A stretch of 64,000 nucleotides of DNA from Gracilaria gracilis (taxonomy: Eukaryota; Rhodophyta; Florideophyceae; Gracilariales; Gracilariaceae): NCBI GenBank assembly GCA_030374805.1, contig JARGSG010000074.1, positions 1 through 64,000 of the forward strand. Direction: 5' to 3'. The notes under the pieces were generated by a model. It was not told where the DNA came from and ran no database searches. It worked only from the letters and a program-made list of their open reading frames with translations. This document shows, piece by piece, positions 19,988 to 29,121 of the stretch (within the stretch, counting starts at the first letter, position 1; each line of letters begins with the position of its first letter). A program made the position numbers and the translations under genes.

Positions 19988-20137
19988 TCCCTCTCTCCCT
20001 CTCTCCCTCTCTCCCTCTCTCCTTCTCTCCCTCTCTCCCTCTCTCCCTCTCTCCCTCTCTCCCTCTCTCCCTCTCTCCCTCTCTCCCTCTCTCCCTCTCT
20101 CCCTCTCTCCCTCTCTCCCTCTCTCTTACTCTCTCCA
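19988..20137 (+). repeat. Homopyrimidine CTCTCCCT array
   Basis: About 150 bases consist almost only of repeated CTCTCCCT-type units, with one CTTCTCC variant and a TTACTC near the end. It lies between the thioredoxin stop and the RRM-protein ATG, ending about 85 bp before that ATG. It is a mirror-repeat homopurine/homopyrimidine tract, able in principle to form triplex DNA. Confidence 0.95.
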
Positions 20138-20221
20138 CCCCCCCACCCCCTTCGTGACAAGCAGCAGTAGCGAGTAGCCTCCGGCCGTCGCGCGCCGGTT
20201 TTTACTCGCCAAAAAAACAAC

Positions 20222-22159
20222 ATGCAGCCGCAGTTCCTGGTCATCCTGGACATTGAGACCACGTGCGACGACATGAGCGACCCGCGCCACCCGGAAATCG
20301 TAGAGTTTCCGTGGCTCGTGTACCATGTCTCCACGTGCAGCGTGCTCGACTCCAAGCAAATCTTCGTGGCGCCCACATGGAACGCCAACCCCAACCCGCC
20401 GCCCGACGCCGTCACCGGCGTGGGCACCGACGTGGCCTTCGCGCCCACGTTGGCAGACGCGCTTCTACAGTTTGATACCTACGTGTACCACAGCTTTGTG
20501 CTCACCGGCAAGCCGTTTGTGCTGGTCACGGACGGCCACTGGGACATATCGCACGTGCTGTTGACGGATGCGGCGCAAAAGGCGGTGGCACTGGCGCCTC
20601 ATTTCCGCACCTACATCGACTTGCGCGCCGAGTTTTCCAAGTGCTACGCCATGGCGCCCGTGCCGGCGGACCGCAAGACCATGTTTTCGTACCTCAACAT
20701 CTCCACCGAGCGCCGCGCCAGCGGGCTGGAGGAGTGCGTGGCGCTGGCCAACCTGGTCACGCGGCTGCTTTCGGACGGGCACGTGTTTGACCAGCCGTCG
20801 TTCATCTCGGACTACGAGTGGAGCGCGTTGCCGGCGCAGATTCCGGCGGTGGCGACGGCGGTGGCGACGGCGGTGGCGGTGGGGGGCATTGTGCGGCTGC
20901 GCGGGCTGCCGTGGACGTGCACGGAGGCGGAGGTGATGCAGTTTCTGAGCGGCATTGCGGTGGTGCGCAACGGCATCCACTTTGTGCGCAACGCGCAGGG
21001 AAAGGCGACGGGCGAGGCGTTTGTGCAGCTGGAGAGCGCCGAGGCGGTGGGGCTGGCGTTGGGGCGCCACAAGCAGACGGTGGGGCGGCGGTACATTGAG
21101 GTATTTAAGAGCTCGGCCGTGGACATGGCGAATCATCTGGGGCGCGCGGAAGCGAGACGCCATGTGCAGGCGTCCAACAAACGTGAGTTTTTGCATGTGT
21201 GATTGATTGAATGATTGCGTGAGAGACAAGTTGCGTTTGTTGTGCTGACGTTTGTTGTTGTTGTTGTTGTTGTTGTTGCAGGCAAATCGTCTTCGACGTG
21301 GATTGGAAGACAACGCACTAACTCTAACCGACAGGCGAATAACGCGGCGAGCGCGAGCGGCGGCAGCGGCAGCGGCAGCGGCAGCGGCGGCGGCAGCGGC
21401 GGCGGCAGCGGCGGCGCTAACGGGGGGAATGGCACTAACGGGGGCAGCGGTACTAACAGCGGCAGCGGGGCGTACGTGGTGAAGGTAAGCGGGTTACCGG
21501 CGCACACGAGGGAAGAAGACGTACTGGCGCTGGTGCACAAGGGGGAGATTGTGGACAAGGGCATCCACATTGCACGCAGCGCTCAAGGGGAGTGCAGCGG
21601 GGAGGCCGTGATCGAAGCGGTGTCGGAGCGGTGCGCGAAGAAGCTGCTGAGCCGGTCGGGCAACGTGCTGCACATGAGCGACAGCAGCGGACGCGTGGGC
21701 AGCTGGCGCGTGCAAATCAGCAGCTGCGACGGCGGCGCGGCGAGGGCGGCGGGCAATGGTGGCGGCAGTGGGCGGTGCAACGGCAAGGACAGCGCGTGGT
21801 GGTGGTCGGCGGCGGACGGCGAGCGTGGCGGCGGCGGCGGCGGCGGTGACGGTGGCGGCGGCGACGACGGCGCGGCGGCGGCGGGGCGCATGGCGGTGCG
21901 GCGAGACGAGGAGGAGGAGGAGGGCGCGCGCGTGGTGCGCATGCGCGGGCTGCCGTACAGCGCGACGGACGAGGACATTGAGCGCTTCTTCGACGGCTTT
22001 CGCATCGCGGCCGGCGGCGTGAGCCGCGGGCGCGACCGGCACGGGCGGCGCAGCGGCGAGGCGGCGGTCACTTTTGTGAGCGCGCGCGACGCGCGTGAGG
22101 CGGTGCGGCGGCTGGACAAGGCGCACATGGGCGCGCGCTACATCGAGCTCAAGCTGTAA
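20222..22159 (+). CDS. DnaQ-like plus three-RRM protein, ESRP/Fusilli architecture (two exons)
   Basis: Exon 1 runs 20222-21182 and exon 2 runs 21282-22159, giving 612 residues. Residues ~5-195 form a DEDD (ERI1/DnaQ-like) exonuclease fold: ILDIETTCDD (first Asp and Glu), PEIVEFPWLVY, then DGHWDISHVL with the next Asp. The last motif reads RASGLEECVALANL where active ERI1-type enzymes have HSGLDD, so the general-base His and final Asp are replaced; nuclease activity is doubtful. Three RRMs of the hnRNP F/H-ESRP kind follow (RLRGLPWTCTEAEVMQF, KVSGLPAHTREEDVLAL, RMRGLPYSATDEDIERFF), separated by Gly/Ser-rich linkers. ESRP splicing regulators share this order. The likely role is RNA binding, perhaps splice regulation, in the nucleus. 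Confidence 0.87.
21183..21281 (+). other. Intron of the DnaQ-RRM gene (99 bp)
   Basis: Donor GTGAGT follows the AAC AAA C of exon 1, and the acceptor TTGCAG follows a run of about ten TTG units. Splicing restores one frame across RRM1 and the Ser-rich linker. Without splicing, the first frame stops after six more codons. Confidence 0.88.
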
Positions 22160-22260
22160 AAAACAAGAGCACCGCGCGCGCGCCGCTGCTTCTCTTTTGG
22201 TATCTCCTGTGTTTCGTCGGTGGCTCGCCTTCTCCTTGTCGTTCGTTCGTTCGTTACCAC

Positions 22261-23514
22261 ATGATGATGCTGTCGTTCCTCAGCGCCGCGCCCGTCGCGC
22301 CGCGGCCGCGGCAGCCGCAGCAGCGGCGCGCGGCCACGCGCTGCTGCAGCGGCGCGGCGGCGGCGCCACAGCGCGCACAAGAAGAGGCGCCAGCAGCGTG
22401 GGAGGCGCCAGCGTGGGCGGCGCGCGCGCGCGACCACAGCGACGCGGCGCTGCGCGCGGCGCTGGCGCCGCTGCGCGAGCACAGCGCGCTGCTACGCGGC
22501 GAGTGGCAGCCGCTGGGAAACAACTGGGTGCTACGGCCGCCGGCGCACCGCGCGACGGCGGCGGCGGCGCCGCCGCCGCCGCCGCTGGGCGTGGCGCACT
22601 TTGTGGGCGGCGCGCTGTTCGGCGCGGCGCCGCAGCTGTGCTACGACGCGCTGCTGGGCGCGCTGGCGGCGCGCGGCTTCGTGGTGGTGGCCACCCCGTA
22701 CGAGCTCGCCTTCGACCACCTCACGCTGGCGCGCCGCCTCGCCGCCGACTGGGACGCCGCCGAGAGCGCGCTCGCTGCCGAGTTTGGCGCGCTGCCCGTG
22801 GTGGGCGTGTCACACTCTGCCGGCGGCCCGTTCTCCGTGCTCGCGCAGGCGCTTTTCGCCGACAGCTGCCCGCGCGCCGCCAACGTGTTCGTGTCGTTTT
22901 GCAACCGCGACGCCGACGCCGCCATCCCCATGCTCGACTCGCTGGTGCACCCCGTCGCGCGCGCGCTGCAGCAGCAGCAGCAGCAGCAGCTGCTGCAGCC
23001 GCAGCAGCGGCAGCGGCAGCAGCAGCAGCAGATGGCATTGCAGGCGCTGTGCGCGCGCGGCGAGGGCGCGCTACACGCGTGGTTGCACGGCGCGCTGACG
23101 CCGCGCGCGCTGCGCGAGCTACTTGACGCGCCGGGCGCGCGCAGCGGCGCGCGCGCTGTGGTGGCGCAGCTGGCGCCGCTGCTTCGCGCCACAGGCGAGA
23201 GCGAGACGGCGCCGAGCTTCTACCCGACCAGCGGCGACGTGCTGGCGGTGCTGGCGAGCGCGCTGTACGACGCGCCGCACACGCTGCTGCTGTCGGTGGC
23301 CGGCGACGCGCTGGACGACGCCGCCGCCGCGCATGACGCGCTGCGGCGCGGCGCGGCGGCGCACGCGCACGCGCACGCGCGCGTTGTGGCGCGCGCCGTG
23401 GTGCCCACGTTGCACGCCGCCGCCGCGCCGCACCTGTCGCCGCTGGAGGGCGCGTGCGCGCGCGCGCTGGCCGCGCGCGTCGCCCATTGGCTCGCGCCGC
23501 GACTCGCGCCGTAG
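22261..23514 (+). CDS. DUF1350 protein, alpha/beta-hydrolase-like, probably plastid-targeted
   Basis: Single exon, 417 residues, 101 bp after the RRM gene. The first ~50 residues (MMMLSFLSAAPVAPRP..., Arg- and Ala-rich, few acids) resemble a transit peptide. The core carries DUF1350 signatures: GVAHFVGGALFGAAPQLCYDALL, FVVVATPYELAFDH, then the nucleophile-elbow-like VVGVSHSAGG. VFVSFCNRDADAAIP follows. A poly-Gln run (about residues 236-260) and Ala-rich stretches interrupt the C-terminal half. DUF1350 proteins occur in cyanobacteria and plastid-bearing eukaryotes; their substrate is not established. A Ser-His-Ser elbow is visible, but I cannot assign the other catalytic residues confidently. 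Confidence 0.85.
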   Translation: MMMLSFLSAAPVAPRPRQPQQRRAATRCCSGAAAAPQRAQEEAPAAWEAPAWAARARDHSDAALRAALAPLREHSALLRGEWQPLGNNWVLRPPAHRATAAAAPPPPPLGVAHFVGGALFGAAPQLCYDALLGALAARGFVVVATPYELAFDHLTLARRLAADWDAAESALAAEFGALPVVGVSHSAGGPFSVLAQALFADSCPRAANVFVSFCNRDADAAIPMLDSLVHPVARALQQQQQQQLLQPQQRQRQQQQQMALQALCARGEGALHAWLHGALTPRALRELLDAPGARSGARAVVAQLAPLLRATGESETAPSFYPTSGDVLAVLASALYDAPHTLLLSVAGDALDDAAAAHDALRRGAAAHAHAHARVVARAVVPTLHAAAAPHLSPLEGACARALAARVAHWLAPRLAP

Positions 23515-23751
23515 CCGCGCGCATGTATGCGCAGATGGCTCTTTTTTGTAAACAGACGTCATGTTACCGTTTACGCGCGCGCGCGCGCCCCCGAGACGTT
23601 ACGACGCGCCTTCGCCGCGCATCGAGCGCCTCCGTCTTTAGCGCGCGCCTCGCCGACTGCGCGGCGCGCGTCGCCGCTCGCCCGCTCGCCGCCGCTGCTG
23701 CTGCTGCTGCTGAGCCCACCCGCTCCCGCGTCGCGCCGCCTCCAAGTCACC

Positions 23752-25236
23752 ATGGCCGCCATGTCGCCGTCGTCGCCCGCCGCCGCGTCTGCGCGTCCTG
23801 CGCGCGCCTCCATCGCCAACTTGCTGCACCCGCCGCTGGACGCTGCCGACCGTAACCTGCTGCACCTCTCGCAGCTCGCCAGCTCGCTGGCGCCGTCCGC
23901 CGCCCGCCGCAACGCCGCCGCCGCCGCCGCCGCCGCCGCCGCGCTGCCGCGCACGCGCAGCGTGCCGCCCGCCCACTTTGCGCGTCGCGCCGCCGCCGCC
24001 GCGCCGCCCTCCGCCTCGCCGCCGCCGCCGCCCGCACCCGTGCCGCCGTCGCACGCGCCGCCGCTGCGTCGCACGCCGTGCTCCAAGCGCATGAGCCGCA
24101 CGCGCAGCGCGCTCACGCCCGTGGCACGCCGCATGTTGGCGGCCGCTGCGGCCGCGCGTTCGCCGCCGTCGCCCGTCGTGCTCACGCCCATCAGCGCCAA
24201 CGCCTGTCTGCGCGACGGCGTGGAGCTGGCCAGTCACGCGCTCACCGCGCTCAGTCGCGCCGCCGCCGCCGCGCCCGCCGCCGCGCCGGACCGCATGCTG
24301 GTGGACGACGCGTCGCTGCATGACGCCGCGCCGCACGACGCCGCGCCGCACGACGCCGCGCTGCACGACGCTGCCGTTGCTGCGGGCGCCGCCAGTAGCT
24401 CCAGTCATGAGCCGCCGCCCGTCGTGGCGCCGCCGCGCGGGAAGAGCCGCACCACGCCGGACGCAAAGCGCGCGCAGAACAGGGAGAGCGCAAAGCGCTT
24501 CCGCATGGCGCAGAAGCGCAGGTGGGAGCAGCTGCAGCGCACCGTGCGAGAGAAGGACATGCACATTGATCGCCTCAAGGCCATGCTGCAGCAGCTCACT
24601 AACTTGCAGCTCGATAGGCAGCGCGCCGATGAGCACCACCAGCTGCCCCATCCCACCTCGCGTCACGCCGCCGCGCCGCATTCACCCTCCTCCTCCTCGC
24701 CGCCCCTGGCGCATCAGCTCTGTCGCGCCGAGCTGCAGCTGTTTGTCAAGCTCATGTGGACGCCGCCCAGACACGCCGCCGCTAATACGCCCGCTGCTAC
24801 CAGTGCTGCTGCTCAGCTGCTGCCGCCCATTGCCGCTAGCTTGGGCTGCTTGCATCGCGTCATTGTGGCCACGTTGGACGGCAGCGTGTTGGGAATTCGT
24901 CACCGTAACGACGACCGTGGCCGTGCCATGGGCGCAGAGGTGGGCGCAAAGATCTGGGAGCATGTGGACTCGCCCGATGTGCTGCATCTTCGCTGCTCCG
25001 TGGTGCATGCCTCCAAGCTGGCCGATATGTTCGACGGCCACCTCAACGTGTTTTCGTACCGCAGGAGAAAGGTTGTGGAGCAGCCTCAGCCCTCCGCTAC
25101 CATCGGCAGTGGTGGCGACGCCAGTGAGCACCATCAACAGCTGCCGTTTGTGCGCATGAAGGGCTGTGTGTATCCGGTCAGGGACGACGCTGGTACCGTC
25201 AACCGCGTGTTGCTCGCCGAGTTTATTGAGCTGTGA
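23752..25236 (+). CDS. bZIP transcription factor with conserved-looking C-terminal domain
   Basis: I chose the ATG at 23752, which has a CACCATGG context; the frame is open for 75 further codons upstream, but these are low-complexity. The product is 494 residues. The N-terminal half is Ala/Pro/Ser-rich. A bZIP follows at about residues 240-300: basic region AQNRESAKRFRMAQKRR with the N-x7-R spacing, then hydrophobic heptads through LQRTVREKDMHIDRLKAM. The last ~140 residues are globular (HRVIVATLDGSVLG, VGAKIWEHVDSPDVLHLR, DGHLNVFSYRRRKV) and could be a PAS-like or other sensor/dimer domain; I cannot name it. It likely binds DNA as a dimer in the nucleus. It is the last of four closely spaced plus-strand genes. 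Confidence 0.85.
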   Translation: MAAMSPSSPAAASARPARASIANLLHPPLDAADRNLLHLSQLASSLAPSAARRNAAAAAAAAAALPRTRSVPPAHFARRAAAAAPPSASPPPPPAPVPPSHAPPLRRTPCSKRMSRTRSALTPVARRMLAAAAAARSPPSPVVLTPISANACLRDGVELASHALTALSRAAAAAPAAAPDRMLVDDASLHDAAPHDAAPHDAALHDAAVAAGAASSSSHEPPPVVAPPRGKSRTTPDAKRAQNRESAKRFRMAQKRRWEQLQRTVREKDMHIDRLKAMLQQLTNLQLDRQRADEHHQLPHPTSRHAAAPHSPSSSSPPLAHQLCRAELQLFVKLMWTPPRHAAANTPAATSAAAQLLPPIAASLGCLHRVIVATLDGSVLGIRHRNDDRGRAMGAEVGAKIWEHVDSPDVLHLRCSVVHASKLADMFDGHLNVFSYRRRKVVEQPQPSATIGSGGDASEHHQQLPFVRMKGCVYPVRDDAGTVNRVLLAEFIEL

Positions 25237-25685
25237 TGCGTCGTGGCGCGCGCACCTTCTTTCTTCCTCCTCATTTTCTTCTTCCAGTTCTTATGGCAAT
25301 CTCTGTTTTTGTGTTTGTTTTTTCTTTGGGTCTCGTGTGTGCTTGTTTTGGTTTGGGTTGAAGATGTTTGGTTGGTTGGTTTGTCGGTGGCGACCTTGTT
25401 CCTTTCTACTTGTTCCCTCTCTCCCTCTCCCTCTTTTTCTCCTCCCCTTTTCTAATTAACTGTTCTTGTAAAACTGTGCGAGTGACTCACTATTCATCTA
25501 AACTGTGTGTGTGCGGCACGCTGTTACTAAATTGCGCACTTACAACAAAACATACCTTCATCATGATGGATACATGTACGTTTTTGTCAAGCACAACATC
25601 AAATCACGCTCGTCAGTAACCTTTATCTATCGACCACCCTTCGTGTAGATCACTTTGGATAGCTAGCCGTTACATGCAGCAGCTA
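25237..25685 (+). other. 3' region of the bZIP gene, no other gene
   Basis: T-rich and CT-rich sequence after the bZIP stop, containing pyrimidine runs such as CCCTCTCTCCCTCTCCCTC. It probably holds the 3' UTR and end-formation signals. No coding potential is seen before the WD40-like relic on the other strand. Confidence 0.45.
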
Positions 25686-28326
25686 TTATTCAGCCGAGCT
25701 TGCAGGTGCGGTAAAGCGTACCGTTGGTAGCACTCGGCACATCTGCGGTGCCGCGCCACAGACGGTACCGCAGATGAAGCTCCAGTTCGGGCGAGCGCCA
25801 TGGAACACGGCGGCGCCGCCGCATGTGGCACAAAAGTGCACCAATACCTTTCCTCTGTTAGAAAGCCCACATGCAACCCATCTCGCGTCCTCGCTCACAC
25901 AAATGCAACTTATCGAAGCGGTGCTCTGCCCTATTGCACTCTCCACACTCAACTCGCCGTCTCACTTCTTCACATCACCGTCATCATCCACGTTTACAAC
26001 TGTTTGTCCCATCGTTTCACATTACAGCCAGTTGAAAAACTTCCTACCATTGTGGCTGTACTTCGACTTCCGTACTTCACATTATACTTCACTACTCGCA
26101 CAAATTCATTCTTAGAATGGCAGAGCACCCTCAGATCGTTCATCTTCCTCCTTTCTGCACAAACTCTGTCATTCCCTCCCCCACTGAAATGCTTTCCAAA
26201 ACAGCCCCTCCCGCAGCCGTCAAGAAACCTTTCTTTCTTTCTCTTCAACCATGGCCTCTCTGCAATTTCTTCAACCTCTTTCACAAACCTCCGTTTGGTC
26301 TCGCACTTCTCCGAGTACCTTACCAGACGTCCGTACAGCTAAAAGTGCGCTTCTCGAGCGTTCTCCATAACGGCATGATTGCTCAATCGCACTGCATGTG
26401 CAATCACCCCCAGAGCCCTCTTCTTCTCCTCCTTTCTTTCCATTTCAGAGCAATCTACAGCCTGCTTTCCGATGGAAATGTCACTCTCAACGCCGAAAAC
26501 TCCACCAGTCTGCATACGCTTCACCACCCATTGCGGTTTCAGCAGCAACCAAATCAATTCTCCATACTCTCCAGCTTCATACAGCAGTCGACAAACGTTA
26601 CTTTCGAGATATCCATCACCATCTATTACATTCCACCATTCTCTTCTCCCGCGTTCGATTGTACAGTCCATAACTGCCAATAATCGCTTCAGGTTCAACG
26701 AGAAACGAGAGTGTGTTGTTTCTGTCTCATCGGCATTCACAGAAACATTCTTTGCTTCAGTCGCCACAGCATCACCACTGCGACTACAGAAGTTGTCCAA
26801 CACACGCTTGAAATGCCGTTGCTTCTCATTCTTCGTACCGAACAAGAGCGCGTCAAGAATATCGTCGTTAACACGCAGCACCGAACTCATTTCTGCCTTA
26901 TTCTCCGGGATTGCTACATCCACAACTGCAACCGAATGGAGCGCTTTCATCACTTCCAAAGCGCTCGTCCCCTCTCTCAAACCCCAGAGCTGTCGAAGCG
27001 TCGACACGGGCACCTCTTGCTGTTTCTTTAGTACACAAAGAGATCGATGCATCTCGCGAATGGACAAAGGAAAGTTCTCCTGCGTTCCTCTTTTTTCCCA
27101 ACGAAGCTCCAGTACTGAGATAGAAGCGTTTATGACATTCCGTACTAGTCCGTATCCTGTCACATTGCTCTCAACCATCGTATTCGGTTCTCTCTGCAGT
27201 CTCTCATCATACAAACGTATAGCATCTTGCTCGCGTCCCTTCAGATGTGGGAAATACTTTCGAACGCCTGACCCTGTCACAGCGGGCAATAAAGGAATCC
27301 CCACACATGCTTCTACTATCCGCTCCAATGCATCTGTGTTTTCCTTCTTGTCAATAGTGTAGTGTTCCAATTCTGAGTGTTTAAGAAACATGGCTGGCGA
27401 AGCTTCAGCTTTCCTTGGCCCAAAGTGTACGCATTCTTCAGCCTCCTCGGCCAGTTCTTGCTCCCTGGTTGTGTACACAAGGCGGCTGTGTGTGTTAATC
27501 ATATCAGCCAACACGTAGAAGGTATTTGCGTCGAAACCATTCGCCATCCAAACATCATCAACAAGAAATAGGCATGTGCGGCGCGCGAACCAATTTCTTG
27601 CCTTATCCACAGCTTTCTGTAAATGTTTCACACTGTGTATGTTGCTTCCAAGCCGTTCATTTCCCGTCGCTTCAACAACGCGGGCTATCTTCTGAATCAG
27701 CACCCCCAATTCCAGCATCTTTGCCAAGACGCATGAACTGCACACCATCCGGGAACCTCGTTCGGACACCCCCAACATCGTTTAAGCCCCGAAGGGCACA
27801 CGTCTTCCCTACTCCACCTCGACCAGCCGCCACAACTGCCAGCACTTTATGTGCCGAACGCTCGAGTACAGCTGCCTTTAACTTTCCCCCAAACGAGTCT
27901 AAGGAATCGTAGTCCAGACTGAGTCTTGGGCGGTTGGACGGAACAGTGCCACCTTTTTCGAACTTCGGTTCACTTTGAGACGCAGGGTCATCATCGAGAG
28001 GATGGAACTTATTCGCCAACTCAGGTCTCTCATTTGGAAGGCGTTCTAAGATTCTGTTCTGTATCTTGTCAATGAATGATTTTCTTGTGACGGCCATGTC
28101 TGGACGTTCGCTTTTGGATGCGCCGAGGTCGTTTTCGATGCTCCATACTGTAGCGTCTGTGTGCAGTGCATGCGAAACATCTGGACTCGATGTCGAAGAA
28201 GACGGAAATGCCACGTTTGCAGAGTCGTTTATGCAATGGACCGGCGATGGTTTCCTTGTCTTCCCTGGCATTGCTAAGGAAGATGTCAAATGACGGAGTC
28301 TGCGCTGAAGATGCGTTCGAAGACAT
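25686..28326 (-). pseudogene. Broken TIR / NB-ARC (STAND) / WD40-like gene
   Basis: Reading leftward, a TIR start (FDIFLSNAREDKE...RGISVFFDIE) lasts ~45 residues from the ATG at 28326 and then changes frame near 28190. A second stretch to 27672 carries the P-loop GRGGVGKT. Near 27715, in a run of five G, it passes into a third frame with the kinase-2 LFLVDDVW, the arginine-containing LVYTTRE and helical NB-ARC/winged-helix material to 26339. After an in-frame TAG that frame continues to about 25994. A last piece (25952-25686) resembles a WD40 blade (ISCICVSEDARWVACG). TIR-STAND proteins are immune-type switches. With three frame changes and one stop it is probably dead, though indel errors could mimic some breaks; the missing rest of the TIR argues for real decay. 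Confidence 0.7.
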
Positions 28327-28573
28327 GGAAAGAGAACGAGCGTCTGAGATCGGCTACCGACTCAAATGAAAGGGTGGGCATGGTTACGATGGGGTTGAAT
28401 GCTGTGCTGCGGAAGGAGAAAGAGCGATCAAGTGCCAAGGGTAGCGTACTGGCGAGGCACAGACGCGAGAAGAAAACGAGCGTGCAACGCCAACAGGGCG
28501 CCAACTGTGATCTGTAGCTCTACCGAACAGCCCTCGAGATTCTCGTTTCGCCCAACCCCAGAGCTAGTAAACG
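28327..28573. other. Upstream region of the TIR gene
   Basis: Short flank between the TIR start and the outer end of the inverted-repeat element. I see no motif. It is probably the former promoter of the TIR-NB-ARC gene, now followed by about 19 kb of inserted elements. Confidence 0.35.
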
Positions 28574-28636
28574 CACAAGCACGTGCCGCACGAGTGCCAG
28601 CCCACCAGCTGAGCCTGACGCGTTAGCCCTGAAAGC
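28574..28636 (+). repeat. Foldback element, outer piece of the left arm
   Basis: Starting GCACAAGCACGTG, this 63-bp piece is the reverse complement of 47492-47554 with few mismatches. It is separated from the rest of the left arm (from 46835) by the third copia insertion, whose 5-bp duplication AAAGC ends this piece. Confidence 0.85.
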
Positions 28637-28706
28637 TGTAGCGCTTGGGTGAGGGGGAGCAGGGAAGATCGTGACGAGCGCATGGCTCGCCCGCCGGCGA
28701 GCCGAA
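28637..28706 (-). repeat. Copia 3, 3' LTR, outer 70 bp
   Basis: Homologous to 46626-46695. It contains a palindrome GGCTCGCCCGCCGGCGAGCC. It ends with CCGAA, the target duplication of the inserted copia 2; the second copy is at 40792-40796. Confidence 0.85.
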
Positions 28707-28735
28707 TGAACAAGTGCGCACCCTCCCTCCCGGGT
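28707..28735 (-). repeat. Copia 2, 3' LTR, outer 29 bp
   Basis: Identical to the first 29 bases of the copia 2 5' LTR at 40657. Its last five bases, CGGGT, are the copia 1 target duplication; the other copy is at 34737-34741. Confidence 0.9.
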
Positions 28736-28871
28736 TGAAATGGGTTGACGCTTGACCCCCAGGAGGAGTTGAGCACTCGCCGTCGCCGGCCGTCCTTTAT
28801 TTTGCACGCAGAGTGGAACGTGTGGACACTATGGCACGTTCCACTTTGTGGCCAGGACTACGTCACTCACA
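28736..28871 (-). repeat. Copia 1, 3' LTR (136 bp)
   Basis: Begins TGTGAGTGACG and ends CCCATTTCA on the minus strand. Identical to 34601-34736. Such short LTRs are near the lower limit for copia elements. A purine-rich tract is expected just inside at 28872-28900, but only weakly visible. Confidence 0.93.
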
Positions 28872-29121
28872 CCGTCCCTCGCAAACATGCTCGTAGAGCG
28901 ATGAATTGCGCATAAACTATTCTACACTATAAACCGAAGGTGGCTGCCGTTAAAAACCTTTGCCGCAGTAAAACCCAGTAGGAAAAAATCTGCGTGTCTA
29001 AGGAAAAGGTATAGCACCATACAAATTCCCACTCGAAAGACATCTATGATCACCAATACAAAAGACAAAGCAAAAAAAACGTAGAGGTTAAATAAGTTAG
29101 TAATCAAACAAATTTCAAGCG

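Noticed and set aside
19831..20448. 205-codon minus-strand frame of repeated Arg-Glu-Gly units
   Set aside because: It simply translates the CTCTCCCT array on the opposite strand.
22967..23030. CAG-rich stretch considered as a separate microsatellite feature
   Set aside because: It lies inside the DUF1350 coding frame as a poly-Gln insert and is described there.
20465..24681. Many long frames opposite or out of phase with the GC-rich genes (RRM, DUF1350, bZIP)
   Set aside because: High GC suppresses stops in all frames; only the frames given carry domain motifs. The others are Arg/Ala runs.
28590..28800. Short frames crossing the copia LTRs (MLNSSWGSSVNPF... type)
   Set aside because: The same frame appears wherever the copia 1 LTR occurs; it is LTR sequence without coding evidence.
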